Source of the DNA: Leptodontidium sp. MPI-SDFR-AT-0119
Lineage: Eukaryota > Ascomycota > Leotiomycetes > Helotiales > Leptodontidiaceae
DNA length: 64,000 bases
Assembly: GCA_020726505.1 (NCBI GenBank)
Contig: JAHLEZ010000014.1
Span: 186,001 to 250,000 of the forward strand
Direction of reading: 5' to 3'
Position numbers and translations under genes: made by a program. Under the pieces are notes generated by a model that saw only the letters and a list, made by a program, of their open reading frames with translations, was not told where the DNA came from and searched no databases. Positions 22,395-32,452 of the stretch are shown piece after piece. Every line of letters starts with the position of its first letter. The first letter of the stretch is position 1.

Positions 22395-24199
22395 TCAAAA
22401 CAACTTGAAGTATCCCGGCTGCAGCTTCTGCCACACGCCGAGCGGATCATACTTCTTGCTCGTCGCCCTCAACTTAGCCAAGTTCTTCTGTCCATAGCTC
22501 GGGAGAACAAGTTGTTCTAATGCAGCGTAGTTCATGTAGATGTACGGATGACCTAGGTTTTGCGCGTACGCAGTGGCGTTTGAGCGCGCCACGACAGCGC
22601 GAGCAGCTGCCATGATACGCGCGTCGTCGGCGGCGGAGGTCCAGGAATAGACGATGTTGAGGACTGTGAGGGGTATTAGTATTGTGTTTAATGCAGCGGG
22701 GAAGTAATTTGGGGAGACTCACGAACGAGAGGGCCATCAGCTGCAGTAATGCCCAGGGCATTGCCGCCATTCTTGCTGAACTGTGCGATCATGTTCAAGG
22801 GAACGCCTTGGATGGCAATCGAGGGAGTGATTCCAGAGGCGTCTTTGACTTTGTTCGACTCTTCCATGAAAATCGCAACGATGTCTGTCAGGAGGGTTGG
22901 ACTATTCTTCACCATCCCTGCCCAGTATGTTTGGCTGCGAAGCATGTTAACGAAGGCAAGATTGTAACAGGATATGAAGGGTTACCGGAAGCCACCGGGA
23001 TTGGAGTTGTTGAACTCAACTGTCAAGCCAGTAAGATTCGTAACGCGCAAGGTGCTAGCAATAGCTCCTGGCGTGTCGGTGAAATTCTTCAAGATAGGCG
23101 GGTTTGCGATGGGCTTGCCATATTGCAGATCTGAAGCGACAACGTATTTGTCAAAGGACTGGACATATGCATATGCAAGGATGACTTGGGCATAGGGATC
23201 TGACGGAGCGTTGATGTTGAGCCAGTAGAAAGCGTTGTTCAGTTCGGCCGCGGTCTCAGGGGTGTAGAAGAAGGTTTCTGCTCCAGCCCAGAGATCACCT
23301 TGCGGGTAGGTGGCGAGATCGAAACGTGTGACGATTCCGAAGTTGTTGCCTCCGCCTCGGAGTGCGAAGTAGAGGTCCGGGTATGAGCTGTAAGTGACAT
23401 CCCGGATGGTCCCATCTGCAAATACGACCTAGTTGTTGTTGGTAAAGCGGACATAACCAAGCACAGAATGCTGCTCACCTGGTACTTGTTGACGTTATCA
23501 CAGGCCCATCCGTATCTTCCAGAGAAGAACGACATGCCTCCACCTGTCGTCAGACCTCCCACTCCAATGGCCGAGACTCGTCCGCCAATGACGGTCAGCC
23601 CCTTTGGCTGCAGATAATTATATACATCGTGCCATATATTTCCTGCACCAACGGCGGTCTCCTTCTTATTTGCAGAGACAGCGACCTGGTTGAAGTTGAT
23701 CAAGTCGATTGTGACACCGGCATCAATGTTTGAAGCTCCTGCGAAAGTGGCATGTCCACCGCTCTTGACCGCGAACTTGCATTGTGTGACTCGCAGCGCC
23801 AATACAGCTACCGAAACCCCAACTGCATCTGTGGGCGAGAATCGACAGGTTGGCGAGTTGGACTGTTGCTGAACAGACCAGTACCTAGACTCTTCGAAGT
23901 TATAGACTGTGCTTCCAGGGTACGCGATTTGGCCCGGCAGGGCGAAGGAGAGGAAAGAGCACTGCTTCACTTTAGCAATACTCTGGGTGAAAGGGAATGA
24001 TTCTTACGGCCAATGAGCAGCCCGAGGGCAGAAGCGATCGGGACGAGTCGGCTCTGGTACTCAGCGAGCCATTCTGGATCAGCTGCAGAAAGTCATCAAT
24101 CTGAAGACTGACCTCGTCAATTGTCAATGTTTCGTTCTGCGACGCAACCTGCAACCCAAAAATCCCGACCAGAAGCAAGAAAACCCTCGAAGTCCACAT
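22395..24199 (-). CDS. Secreted FAD-linked oxidase (BBE-like), 532 aa
   Basis: Five minus-strand exons, 24199-24008, 23961-23479, 23428-22986, 22934-22723 and 22663-22395, join in phase. A signal peptide (MWTSRVFLLLVGIFGLQVAS) leads to the PCMH-type FAD-binding fold: KSGGHATFAG (His134, candidate covalent flavin site), GVGGLTTGGGMSFFSG (about 198-212), and RGGGNNFGIVTRFDL. The C-terminal BBE signature is YMNYA with NLAKLRATSKKYDPLGVWQ. Such enzymes oxidise sugars or secondary-metabolite intermediates; the substrate cannot be read here and no metabolite cluster is adjacent. The first intron's acceptor is chosen as CAG at 23964-23962, and AAG three bases upstream is possible. All lesion-prone positions look intact. 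Confidence 0.88.
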
Positions 24200-25403
24200 G
24201 GCTGCAAGCAGAGAGGCGCAGACGTTGAAACAACAGGGAGGGAGGGAAGGAGGATTGATGAAGAAGAAATCCCGGGTCGCAGGAGGAGGAACGGCTGGTG
24301 TGGAAGAATTGGATATCGGCGTAGTTGCCGCATTTGGTCCAATGAACGTAGGATCATGCAGGAATGTTCCAGTCTAGCCCGCTGAAGATCGTTTGGAGTT
24401 TCTGGAAGCATGGAGATCCCCACACTGCGAAAGTCAATGGCTTGAGTGACGCACAAGCGGCTCGGGAGGGAGTTCCGCCGATGGTTTGCATCGATCCGCT
24501 TATTGGGTGGCACGGGGAGGCCACTGCTTTGGGAGATCATACAGGGAATAAATAGACAGGGATGCAGTATAGTCGAGCATGTGCCTGTGAGGGCGTGGAG
24601 CTGTATGATAGAGGATTGTGGACAAGGTAGACATCACTAGCCTCGCTTGGCTCAGGGGTAGCCACCGGCCGCTAAATTTGACATTCACGCGCGTAACGAC
24701 GATTTCGTACCAGTGGACGAAGCGGATGTCCGGGATGACGAGGATGCTGCGGCTCTAACAGATTCGAACCTTGAGCAGACTCGCAGTGTCTATCAGCAAC
24801 CCCAATTAAAGGTTGGGTGAACGATTTTCCACGTATCGAGACATCATGTTCTTCTTAAAAAAGCGCAATACGGAAGCCGTATGAGACAAGAACTCCCGAC
24901 TGTGCCTCCCACCTACAGCAGAACAAAACCAGGTCCTGGAGAGAGTCCGAAAGACCGCGGATCAAGGCGAGAATTGGCCAAGACGCCCCTAATGACGTGA
25001 GGTCTGCCACTTATACTCATTATTGTATGCTCTGATGGAGACCCTTTTCATATCGTTTGCTGCAGAATAAAGTCACTGAGCATCCACCCCTACACAACCT
25101 AAGCGAGGAAGAAGATTAGAGAGCGTGGGGAAGGATCCGAAGATCCCTGGACCAACAGGCACAGAGTCTGTGCCTGCATAATGCGTCGGTCTGAGTCCCG
25201 GATAGGCAGGCTACGCCGCCCGCCAGGTTTTGTTCCAAGTTCCCCAGTACATCCATCTATTGTCGAGATCCTCGAGAAGACGGTGGATATCTGGCAGTGG
25301 CTCCTGTCGCTGTTCTCGAGATACACCAGCCTCGTAGAGGCCAAGCCATCAGCCATACGCTACATAGATCACAGGTCAGATTCTATAAGCCATCGTCGCC
25401 CGA
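24200..25403. other. Intergenic region between FAD oxidase and rhodopsin-domain pseudogene
   Basis: Contains the oxidase promoter. No RNA gene could be supported; a tRNA T-arm-like string near 24760 was examined and not accepted. Confidence 0.4.
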
Positions 25404-26915
25404 ATGGTTTCTCAGGATATATCCAAAAGCACGAATACTGTCAGTGAGCTAGTTATATTCATTCCTTCCACTCCCGCCATTTCCGGCTCCGTAGCAAACG
25501 TGAAGACTGACATCGAATCTAAGAGCGTCTTGATAACATGTCTAGTCATCTCCTGCGTGTTCGTCGCCCTGCGAACTAGCGCTCGCTGGTTCAAGACCCG
25601 TCAGATCCCGTTTGCGGCAGAAGATGTATTCATGGTGAGTTGATACTTATCTACTAGTTATTTCCACCTCCTTCCGGTCGTTTCGGGAGGGTCAAGATAG
25701 TGTTCTCTTTTTACCTTCAAATATGTTGTTGCCTGTTCCAATCGATTTAAGTGCTCTGAAACGCTACTAGGAAATGATACTGACTCCGAGTTTTCCATGT
25801 AGTATCTAGCCCTTGCATCATTCGCTATCATGAGCGCGCTGTACCTCGACATCCTGGGAACGTTGTATAACGTCCAGCTCATCGGCGCCGGGCTCCTGGC
25901 TCCGCACGCTACTTTTTTTTTTACATGACCTGTTTGTGATGCTGAAGGAGGTCAGTATTCTCCCCCAGTTTAAATAATCTCTCGGAGCCGGATTCTAGGC
26001 AAACACGCCTCTGTGCAAAGCTCCAATTGCATTTTCCAGCTCTTGAGACTCTGTTCCAGAGCAGTCCTGATTTCCGCATAGTTCTTCGCCGTCCAATTCT
26101 TCTTCTGCTCCACGCTGTGGTGCGTCAAGCTGAGTATGCTCTTCATGTTCCAACGCTTAAGAACGGGCTTGCCGACGTACACACGCGTCTAGTGGGCGGT
26201 GCCGGCCTTCACCATCTTGACGTATGTGGGTTGTGCCGTGAGCCAGTTCACAAGTTGCTCGAGCATGCACGCCTGGTTCAGTCCAGCGGGTAAGTTGCGA
26301 ATGGACTCTGCTCCAGGTGTGGTGCTGATGAGGTTACTTAGGTTTATGCGATACTCCCAGAGATGCGGTGGCGAAAGCAGCGAGTCTGTAGTATAGCTTG
26401 GCAGTTGACCTGCTCACTGATTTGATGAGTGAGTGCATTCATTCTGGATATGGTGCGCGGAAGGGAAGAGCAGCAGCCTAGCACTTGTAGTCATGGCTAT
26501 TCCGATGCAGATCCTCTACAGCCTCCGCATATCAACAGCGCAGAAGCTCAGCGTAGGCGTCGTCTTCATCGTTGGTGTCATCACCATGGTCTTTCGCCAT
26601 CGTGCGCGTCGTATCCCTAGACTCCAGCGTCGCCAACGGGCAAGTGAGCACGACGTGGCTCATCCTCTGGGCCATCGAAGGCGTTGCCGGTAAGTCTTCT
26701 TCCACTCCAACTCATCACATCTCTACACTCACTTACATTCCGCCCACTTAATAGCAGCAATAGTCGGCTGCCTCCCCTCCTTTGCCGTCTTCGTGCGCGG
26801 CCACGTCGAAGCCTCGCGCGTACAATACTATAGCAACTCAGCCGAAACACCGCAAAACTCCCATCCAGCATCGGGCACGGAATCACCTTCTGGAATATCT
26901 TTTGGAGGTTCTTAG
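25404..26915 (+). pseudogene. Broken integral-membrane rhodopsin-domain protein
   Basis: Exon-like pieces follow the fungal rhodopsin-domain (PTH11-related) pattern: TM1 with VFVALRTSARWF and AAEDVFM (to 25634), LASFAIMSALYLDILGTLYNV (from 25803), CSTLWCVKLSMLFMFQRL (about 26070-26160), ILTYVGCAVSQFTSC (about 26210-26255), LAVDLLTDLM, VVMAIPMQILYSLRIS and a final VGCLPSFAVFVRGH. Introns are well formed. Lesions: TAG at 26190-26192 within VWWA (TGG->TAG), TAG at 26389-26391 (CAG->TAG), a frame slip in the T-run at 25913-25922, and another near 26590 where GTCTTTCGCC needs one T fewer. The last codons read into an antisense SesA fragment. Non-functional unless the T-run slips are assembly errors. 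Confidence 0.75.
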
Positions 26916-27162
26916 CCTTCGCCTTGCATGACTCTAAAGTCTGCTCTATTGCATCCAGTGCCGTCTTGTCGAGTGCCAATACTTTCCCTTCAGCGCTGTA
27001 AAGGATTTCGATAACGAGTGGCAGTTGTGCAGCCACCTGACGGGATGCCTCCGGCTGGACTTTTGTGTCTTTGGCGCCATTATACACTGTTTTAGTTGCC
27101 TCTATGATTGATATCACGCCCGAAATAAGGCGAATCACAAAGCCAGCCTCGACCCCGGACAT
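26880..27162 (-). pseudogene. Truncated SesA / NACHT-type N-terminal domain fragment
   Basis: From an ATG at 27162 the minus strand encodes about 93 residues of the N-terminal domain that heads many fungal NLRs: MSGVEAGFVIRLISGVISII, EATKTVYNGAKD, RQVAAQLPLVIEIL, ESCKAKAKNLQKIFQKVIP. Homology stops near 26880 and the frame then reads antisense to the rhodopsin-domain pseudogene's tail. The rest of the domain and any NACHT or effector region are missing. The frame stays open by chance to 26617. Confidence 0.7.
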
Positions 27163-27578
27163 AATGGCAAGTTGGCGACGATTTTAAGGGCCGGTTTCAG
27201 GGGATCGATACTACTGAACTAGTTCGTAAGTCATTAACAAGACAAGGAAATGCGAGTCTTGAACTTACTTGAGCGAAAGATGCTAGCAGAATAATAGAAT
27301 TGCAAGTCCAAATAATTAAGATGCAGAAAGACTGAGGAGAGGATGTGAGGATGTGATGATAGTTGTATGTGTTGGTCGGTGTCGTGGTAACCTATCGAAG
27401 GACGCCCGAGGGATGCATAGTTCTTGCCTAATTGATTGAATGCCTGATTATAAAGCGAGAGTCTCAACGTAAATTCCTGTCGTGTTAGTCTTTCCTTTCT
27501 TCCACGTTCATCCAACTCATCTAACTTGTCCAATGGAATTTAGATTTGCCTCGAGGCATAAACCGCGCGGGGCCCATG
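27163..27578. other. Spacer between SesA fragment and amidase pseudogene
   Basis: Divergent upstream region; no gene supported. Confidence 0.35.
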
Positions 27579-29709
27579 ATGTTTACCACCTGGAAGTCTT
27601 TTTTGCTAGTCCTCGCTCCCGTGTGGATCGCACTTGTCGGATTCTACCTGGGAGAGGACGTGCATCGTAATCGCTTCATCCCTTTCTCAATCGACCTTTT
27701 GACGCTGGATATAAGGAGCATCTCAAATTTACTACAGAACGGAAGCGTCACTACGGTCCAGCTGATCGAGGAATATCTTCATCGCATCGCATTAGACAAT
27801 GTCGAAGGACTTGGCTTGCGACCGATTTTGAGCCTCACCTCTCGCGACCTGCTATTGAGAGAGGCTCGCCAACTTGATGAGAGGAGCGCCAACATGGCTC
27901 CCTTCGAAGTGTTTTGCACGGCGTTCCCTTCCTGGCAAAGGTCTTGCCCTGCAATATATTTCCACTGTGAGATTTCAGGCTGATATTTTTTTGCTTTTTA
28001 CAGGGGAACATGGCCACAGAAGCTAAATTAGGCATGCCAGCCTCAGCAGGTGCTTACGCCCTGGAAAATGCGAGTGCAACCAGCGATGCTTTCCTGATAG
28101 CGAAAGCTCGTGAAGCTGCTCTACTTTTGATGGGAAAGGCGAATCTGGGAGTGTGTTTTCTACAGCTACTGCTCCCTTCGATACTGACCTCTGCATAGGA
28201 GTTGGGCCGATTCAAGTGAGGCTATTGCATGAACATCCATGTATTGAAACTAACCTGTAGTCAGAGACAATGATATCAGCCCATCATGGTCCAGCCTGGG
28301 TGGAGAAACCCTCTCTCCCTATGATTGCTAGGTTCGTGATCGTGACATGCTGCTGGTGATATTAGTCTACTGACAACTACAGCATCTATGCGGCTCATCA
28401 GGAGGTCCTGTTGTCGCCGTGGCAGCTGGATTCGCACCTGTAGCACTAGGTTCTGAGACTCAAGGCTCTATCAGCTGTCCTGCGTCCTTCGCTGCTCTGT
28501 ATGGCTTCAAAACCTCCACTAGGTTGCTGTCACGAGCCGGCATATTACCGTCTTCCACTTCCTTCGACTCCCCTGCCGTGTTTGCCAAATCAGCATGGGA
28601 TATAGCAAGTATGCTGAGCGTTGTGTCGGGTCCAGACGTTAACGACCCAATCACGCTCGAGGGAGCTCCCTATGCCAAAAATTTCTTGCCAAATCTAACT
28701 CGATCGTGGTCAGACTTCCGCATCGGGATAGTCGACCGGCCATGGTTTTGGGAAATCAACGACGGGTTCAGTGGCGATCAAGAAGAGCGAGACGAGGAAG
28801 AAAAAGGTAAAGCGGACTTCTTATTGAGCTAGCAAAAGGTATTGATATTTTTCGATCTAGATATTTGTCGTTGGTCTTGCGGCCGTGAATGTGATAGCTG
28901 AGCTAGGTGCTGTCATTGTTGACAACGTTCGCATGCCAAGTGCGGACCTTTCGAACACTGAAGTTCCATCACTCATGGGAAGAATCATTCGTAAGACTTC
29001 ACATCCCGCGGCTTTGACTGTATCAGGCTGATATTCGGTCGCCAGGGCACGAGATGAAGCCCGGAACGGAGAAGTTCCTGCAATCTTTGTCTGGTACCAA
29101 CATCAAGACCCTTGTCGACTTGGTCAAGCGGAACCAAGAACACCCAGACTTAGCCGGTTCTAAAAGTAAGCCCATTTTAGTAATCCCCATGTATTCCCCA
29201 TCTATTGCTATTGAACCTAAGAAACCTAATTATTTTTCCTTCAGAATATCCAGGGGAGAAGTACCTAGAACGTGCCCCGAGGGAAACCATATCCGACAAA
29301 GAATACGAAGCCGCGCTTGCCCAAGCCCACAAACTCGGCGTGGAAGAAGGCCTGGAGCTCATCTTTGACAAGTACGACCTAGACGCCATTGTCGCTCCAG
29401 CATGGACTCAAATGAGCATCTACGCAGCCTGGCCTGGTGAGTCCCCTACTTGGAAAGCACCTGTCTGTGGTCTTTAGTCATATAAGTAACTCAAATCTCC
29501 CAGGATCCCCAACGGCAACAGTCCCGCTCGGCCAGTACAAGAACAAGAAGCCCTACGGCTTGGGTTTCGTCGGCCGTCGATTCAGCGACGAGCAGCTGCT
29601 GCAGATCATGAATCTGTACGAAATGACGTTCCCACCGCGCCTGACGCCGAAGAGGATGCACTGGAAGAGATGGGAAAAATTGCTGCCTGCGGCATGGACT
29701 TGTCAATAA
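27579..29709 (+). pseudogene. Broken amidase-signature family gene
   Basis: The N-terminus has a signal anchor (SFLLVLAPVWIALVGFYLG). Spliced pieces match fungal amidases: VLHGVPFLAK|GNMATEAKLGMP with the candidate catalytic Lys, LLMGKANLG|ELGRF, DNDISPSWSSLGGETLSPY, CGSSGGPVVAVAAGFAPVALG and SETQGSISCPASFAALYGFK with both Ser of the Ser-Ser-Lys triad, then VPSLMGRIIRHEMKPG and DAIVAPAWTQM. Two lesions break it: a frameshift near 27875-27885 (GATGAGAGGAGCGCC, probably a 2-base AG slip; the family reads LDEER), and TAG at 28329-28331 just after SPYDC (CAG->TAG). Later exons remain open to the TAA at 29707-29709, so loss seems recent. Confidence 0.75.
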
Positions 29710-30541
29710 TACTCCCTTGAAACCACCCGACTAGCTACTACGATGGCATTTCAGACAGGCTGTTTTGACCAACATGAGAGGCGCTGGTGAGTCTATATTT
29801 GAGCATGATTTCCCTTCTGGCTCTGATATGATCGGTAATATACTTAGTGGTCCTAAGGCCGCTGAGAGGATGGAATTTAAACTGTTTAATCGTTTGGCTA
29901 CTTAGTTTGATTTGGCCAAGTAGAAGGAGCATAGGCAGGGCATACACATGAATTTAATTGTAAGAAGTCGGAACGACTTCGTATACGATAGCCTTTTCCA
30001 AATTCATTTCAATCTTGGCATATTGTTGCGACTTAACAATGCCCGAGCGGCACGAACAAGATCGTCTGAGCGAAGGTTCGGTGGAATGTCCTGTGGCAAG
30101 GCAAGAGCTGGATTGAGATCCGAATTACGGGGTCGTAGTACTCGCTACGCTCGCGGTGCTTCACCCCAGAATGAAAATCCCCCATGGGGATCGTGGTGAA
30201 GTCGCCATCCGCTAAGATCGAAATCTGAGGAGTTTGATGGGAATCCTAATGTGACCACTGCTGTGCGCTTCTTGAGGCTTATCTTAAGTAGTGTTCTCGA
30301 CTCTGCGATTCGGGTTGCTTTGTTGAGCTCCTCATAGTAGTTGCCTGATGTGATTTAGGAAACGAGAGATCCAGGGATCTGAGACGCATCTTCTGTGATG
30401 ATTCTTCCATTATCCTCGTACCAAGCTGCCAGCTTTGGGAGTGTTTCAATCTCGTGTCTGACATCCTCGAGAGCAACCTTTCCATGGGTCTCGGTGCTTT
30501 GCTTTTTGTTGCCTTCTAAATGATTAAATTCTTATCAAGAA
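29710..30541. other. Intergenic, no gene supported
   Basis: Short frames only; the minus strand beyond the copia fragment (about 30240-30540) shows no continuing RNase H homology. Confidence 0.35.
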
Positions 30542-30841
30542 TCATGGCTGTCGTTTGGCAGACCAACTAATAGCACCACTTCCGATATTAAAGACGAATC
30601 CAGAGGTAGATCTTGACGTTGTCGTATCACCGGCCCAGTCCGAATCAGAGTATCCTGACAACGCAGCCAGTTCTCCTCGATAAGTGAGCTGATATGTAAG
30701 AGTACCGTGGAGGTATTTGAAGATTCGTAAGACAGCGACCATGTGCTTTGGCGTTGGGTTAGAAGCGTATCTGCTCACGCAAGAGACAGAAAAGGCTATA
30801 TCCGGACGACTTCCAAGCATGCAGAGTGGCCAATAAGCCAA
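30542..30841 (-). mobile_element. Ty1/copia RT-RNase H fragment (element 2)
   Basis: The frame matches the connection of reverse transcriptase and RNase H of copia elements: GSRPDIAFSVSCVSRYASNP, RIFKYLHGT, then YSDSDWAGDTTTSRSTSGFVF. It is truncated at both ends. Sequence differs from the neighbouring copia piece, so two elements are involved. Confidence 0.8.
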
Positions 30842-30884
30842 TCATTATCACATGACTCATCTCACAGTAACCTCTAGGCTTCCA

Positions 30885-31590
30885 CACCCCTTCAACACTC
30901 CCCCAGATCTGTATATACGACCTCTCTAATGCCAATTACAGCTCTATTCCGCTCAAATGAGTCTCGTGGCAAAGGTTTGGTCATTCCATCCGCAAGCATG
31001 TGCTCCCCCGGAACCCAGTAAGTCTTAATCGTCCCCTTCTTGACCTCATCAATGATACGGTGGTGGGCGATATCGATATGCTTGATTTTCGAGGTGTTTG
31101 AGGCTCCACGTGTCCCTCGCACCGCTCCTTTATTATCTCCATAGAGCATGGGAACTGTCACTAGCTCGTTTTGGTGTCCCTCAAGGATGGCGATCAACCT
31201 TCGCAGACATATGACTTGTTTGAGAGCCTGGCTCATCCCTACTGTTTCTGCCTCCGTTGTAGATCGAGCTACTGCATTCATCTTCTTGGAATAGTGGAGT
31301 ACCACTCCCCCATGAACCATCAAAACAAAGCCCAGCAAGCTCTTGCGGTCTCGAGGGTCCGCGGCATAGTCTGAGTCTGAAAATGCCATGGTATCGAGTG
31401 GTCCTGCAGCCCCCACATGGGCTTCAATTCCATGGTTGACGTTGTAGTAGTCTATGGGCTCTACTCCCTCTGTATGGTGGTTCTTCCCTCCGAACCAAAT
31501 TCCATGTCTTTGGATTCGGATTCCTAAGAGGTAATCCGCCTCCCCCAGATCTTTCATCTCAAATCGGTCGCTCAACTGCTCTTAGATTCT
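30885..31590 (-). mobile_element. Ty1/copia pol 3' end with possible LTR start (element 1)
   Basis: Reads RFEMKDLGEADYLLGIRIQR (RT C-terminus), then after an internal deletion FSDSDYAADPRDRKSLLGF, TEAETVGMSQALKQ, YGDNKGA, KHIDIAHHRI and KGTIKTYWVPGEHMLADGMTK, the RNase H and C-terminal tail. Directly after the frame the minus strand has a polypurine stretch (TGGGGGAG) followed by TGTTGAAGG, as expected for a polypurine tract and 3' LTR start (about 30885-30895). The 5' part of pol is missing. Confidence 0.8.
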
Positions 31591-32452
31591 GGGCTTTGCT
31601 TTCGAGAGCAAATCGAAGTAAGTGGAAATTTCGGTATTTCTTATGAAGTTGCAGGAGATTCGGCATCTGGCAAATCGCTGCCAGCACTTTCCGACGCGTT
31701 TGATTCTGCCTTGGGCTCATCCCGCGGAAAGAAGCCAACTAACCAAAACAATTAACAGCCAGTGAGTCAACCGTGGCCGAGTGTTACACAGCAGACACTC
31801 TCATTTCCCCCACCTACTTCGTAATTGGCTACAATTCGTATCTGGGCCAACGGAGTGCCTTTTCTCAGCTGCGCGCTCGCCCAAAGGGAGGCAACTCACA
31901 CGCAGCCGAACTGCACACTCGCATGCATGCATGCTACATGGCAATGCGCTAAGGGTACAGTTACTGTTAAACAAGCGCCAGAAACCGTGTCGCGAAAGAA
32001 AGAGTAGGTAGGCGTCGGAGGTTTGACAATTGTATTGGGAATGGCAATCCTTGCATCAATTCTCAAAGAGTGCGTCGTGAGCCCTGGCGTGCGTAAGAGA
32101 GTTCTGAAGGCAGCATATATGATAGAAAAGCATGTAGAATTCTATCTGAGAGAGCGTACAGAGTAATAGGGGAAATAGGGCGCAGCGTGATCATAAGACG
32201 CAGGCACTGAGATCTACGCTGCACAGCCCATATTTCTAACAATATAGGTTCGCCGTCAAGCATTCGGTAGAATTAAAAGCACGCGGAATTTAGCATACAT
32301 GAAGCTGGACAACCGGCACCTGTTAGCACAGCAGCATTCATCATGCAGAATTCTCAGCATATAGCATAACTCAGCATATCAAAAACTTCATTCGCCGAGC
32401 GGTATATCAACTCCGACAGCCAGCTTTTAATAATCGCTTCCATCGATCACCC
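31591..32452. other. Intergenic, no gene supported
   Basis: Nothing recognisable apart from the 5' flank of the hAT element. Confidence 0.35.

Noticed and set aside
22682..23195. Plus-strand open frames opposite the FAD oxidase
   Set aside because: They are shadows of the well-supported minus-strand exons.
24750..24800. tRNA T-arm-like string (AGATTCGAACCTT)
   Set aside because: The flanking five bases cannot form the T-stem and no acceptor or anticodon arms could be drawn.
26617..26880. C-terminal extension of the SesA fragment to 181 residues
   Set aside because: This part reads antisense to rhodopsin-domain exons and has an Arg/Leu-rich nonsense composition; homology ends at about 26880.
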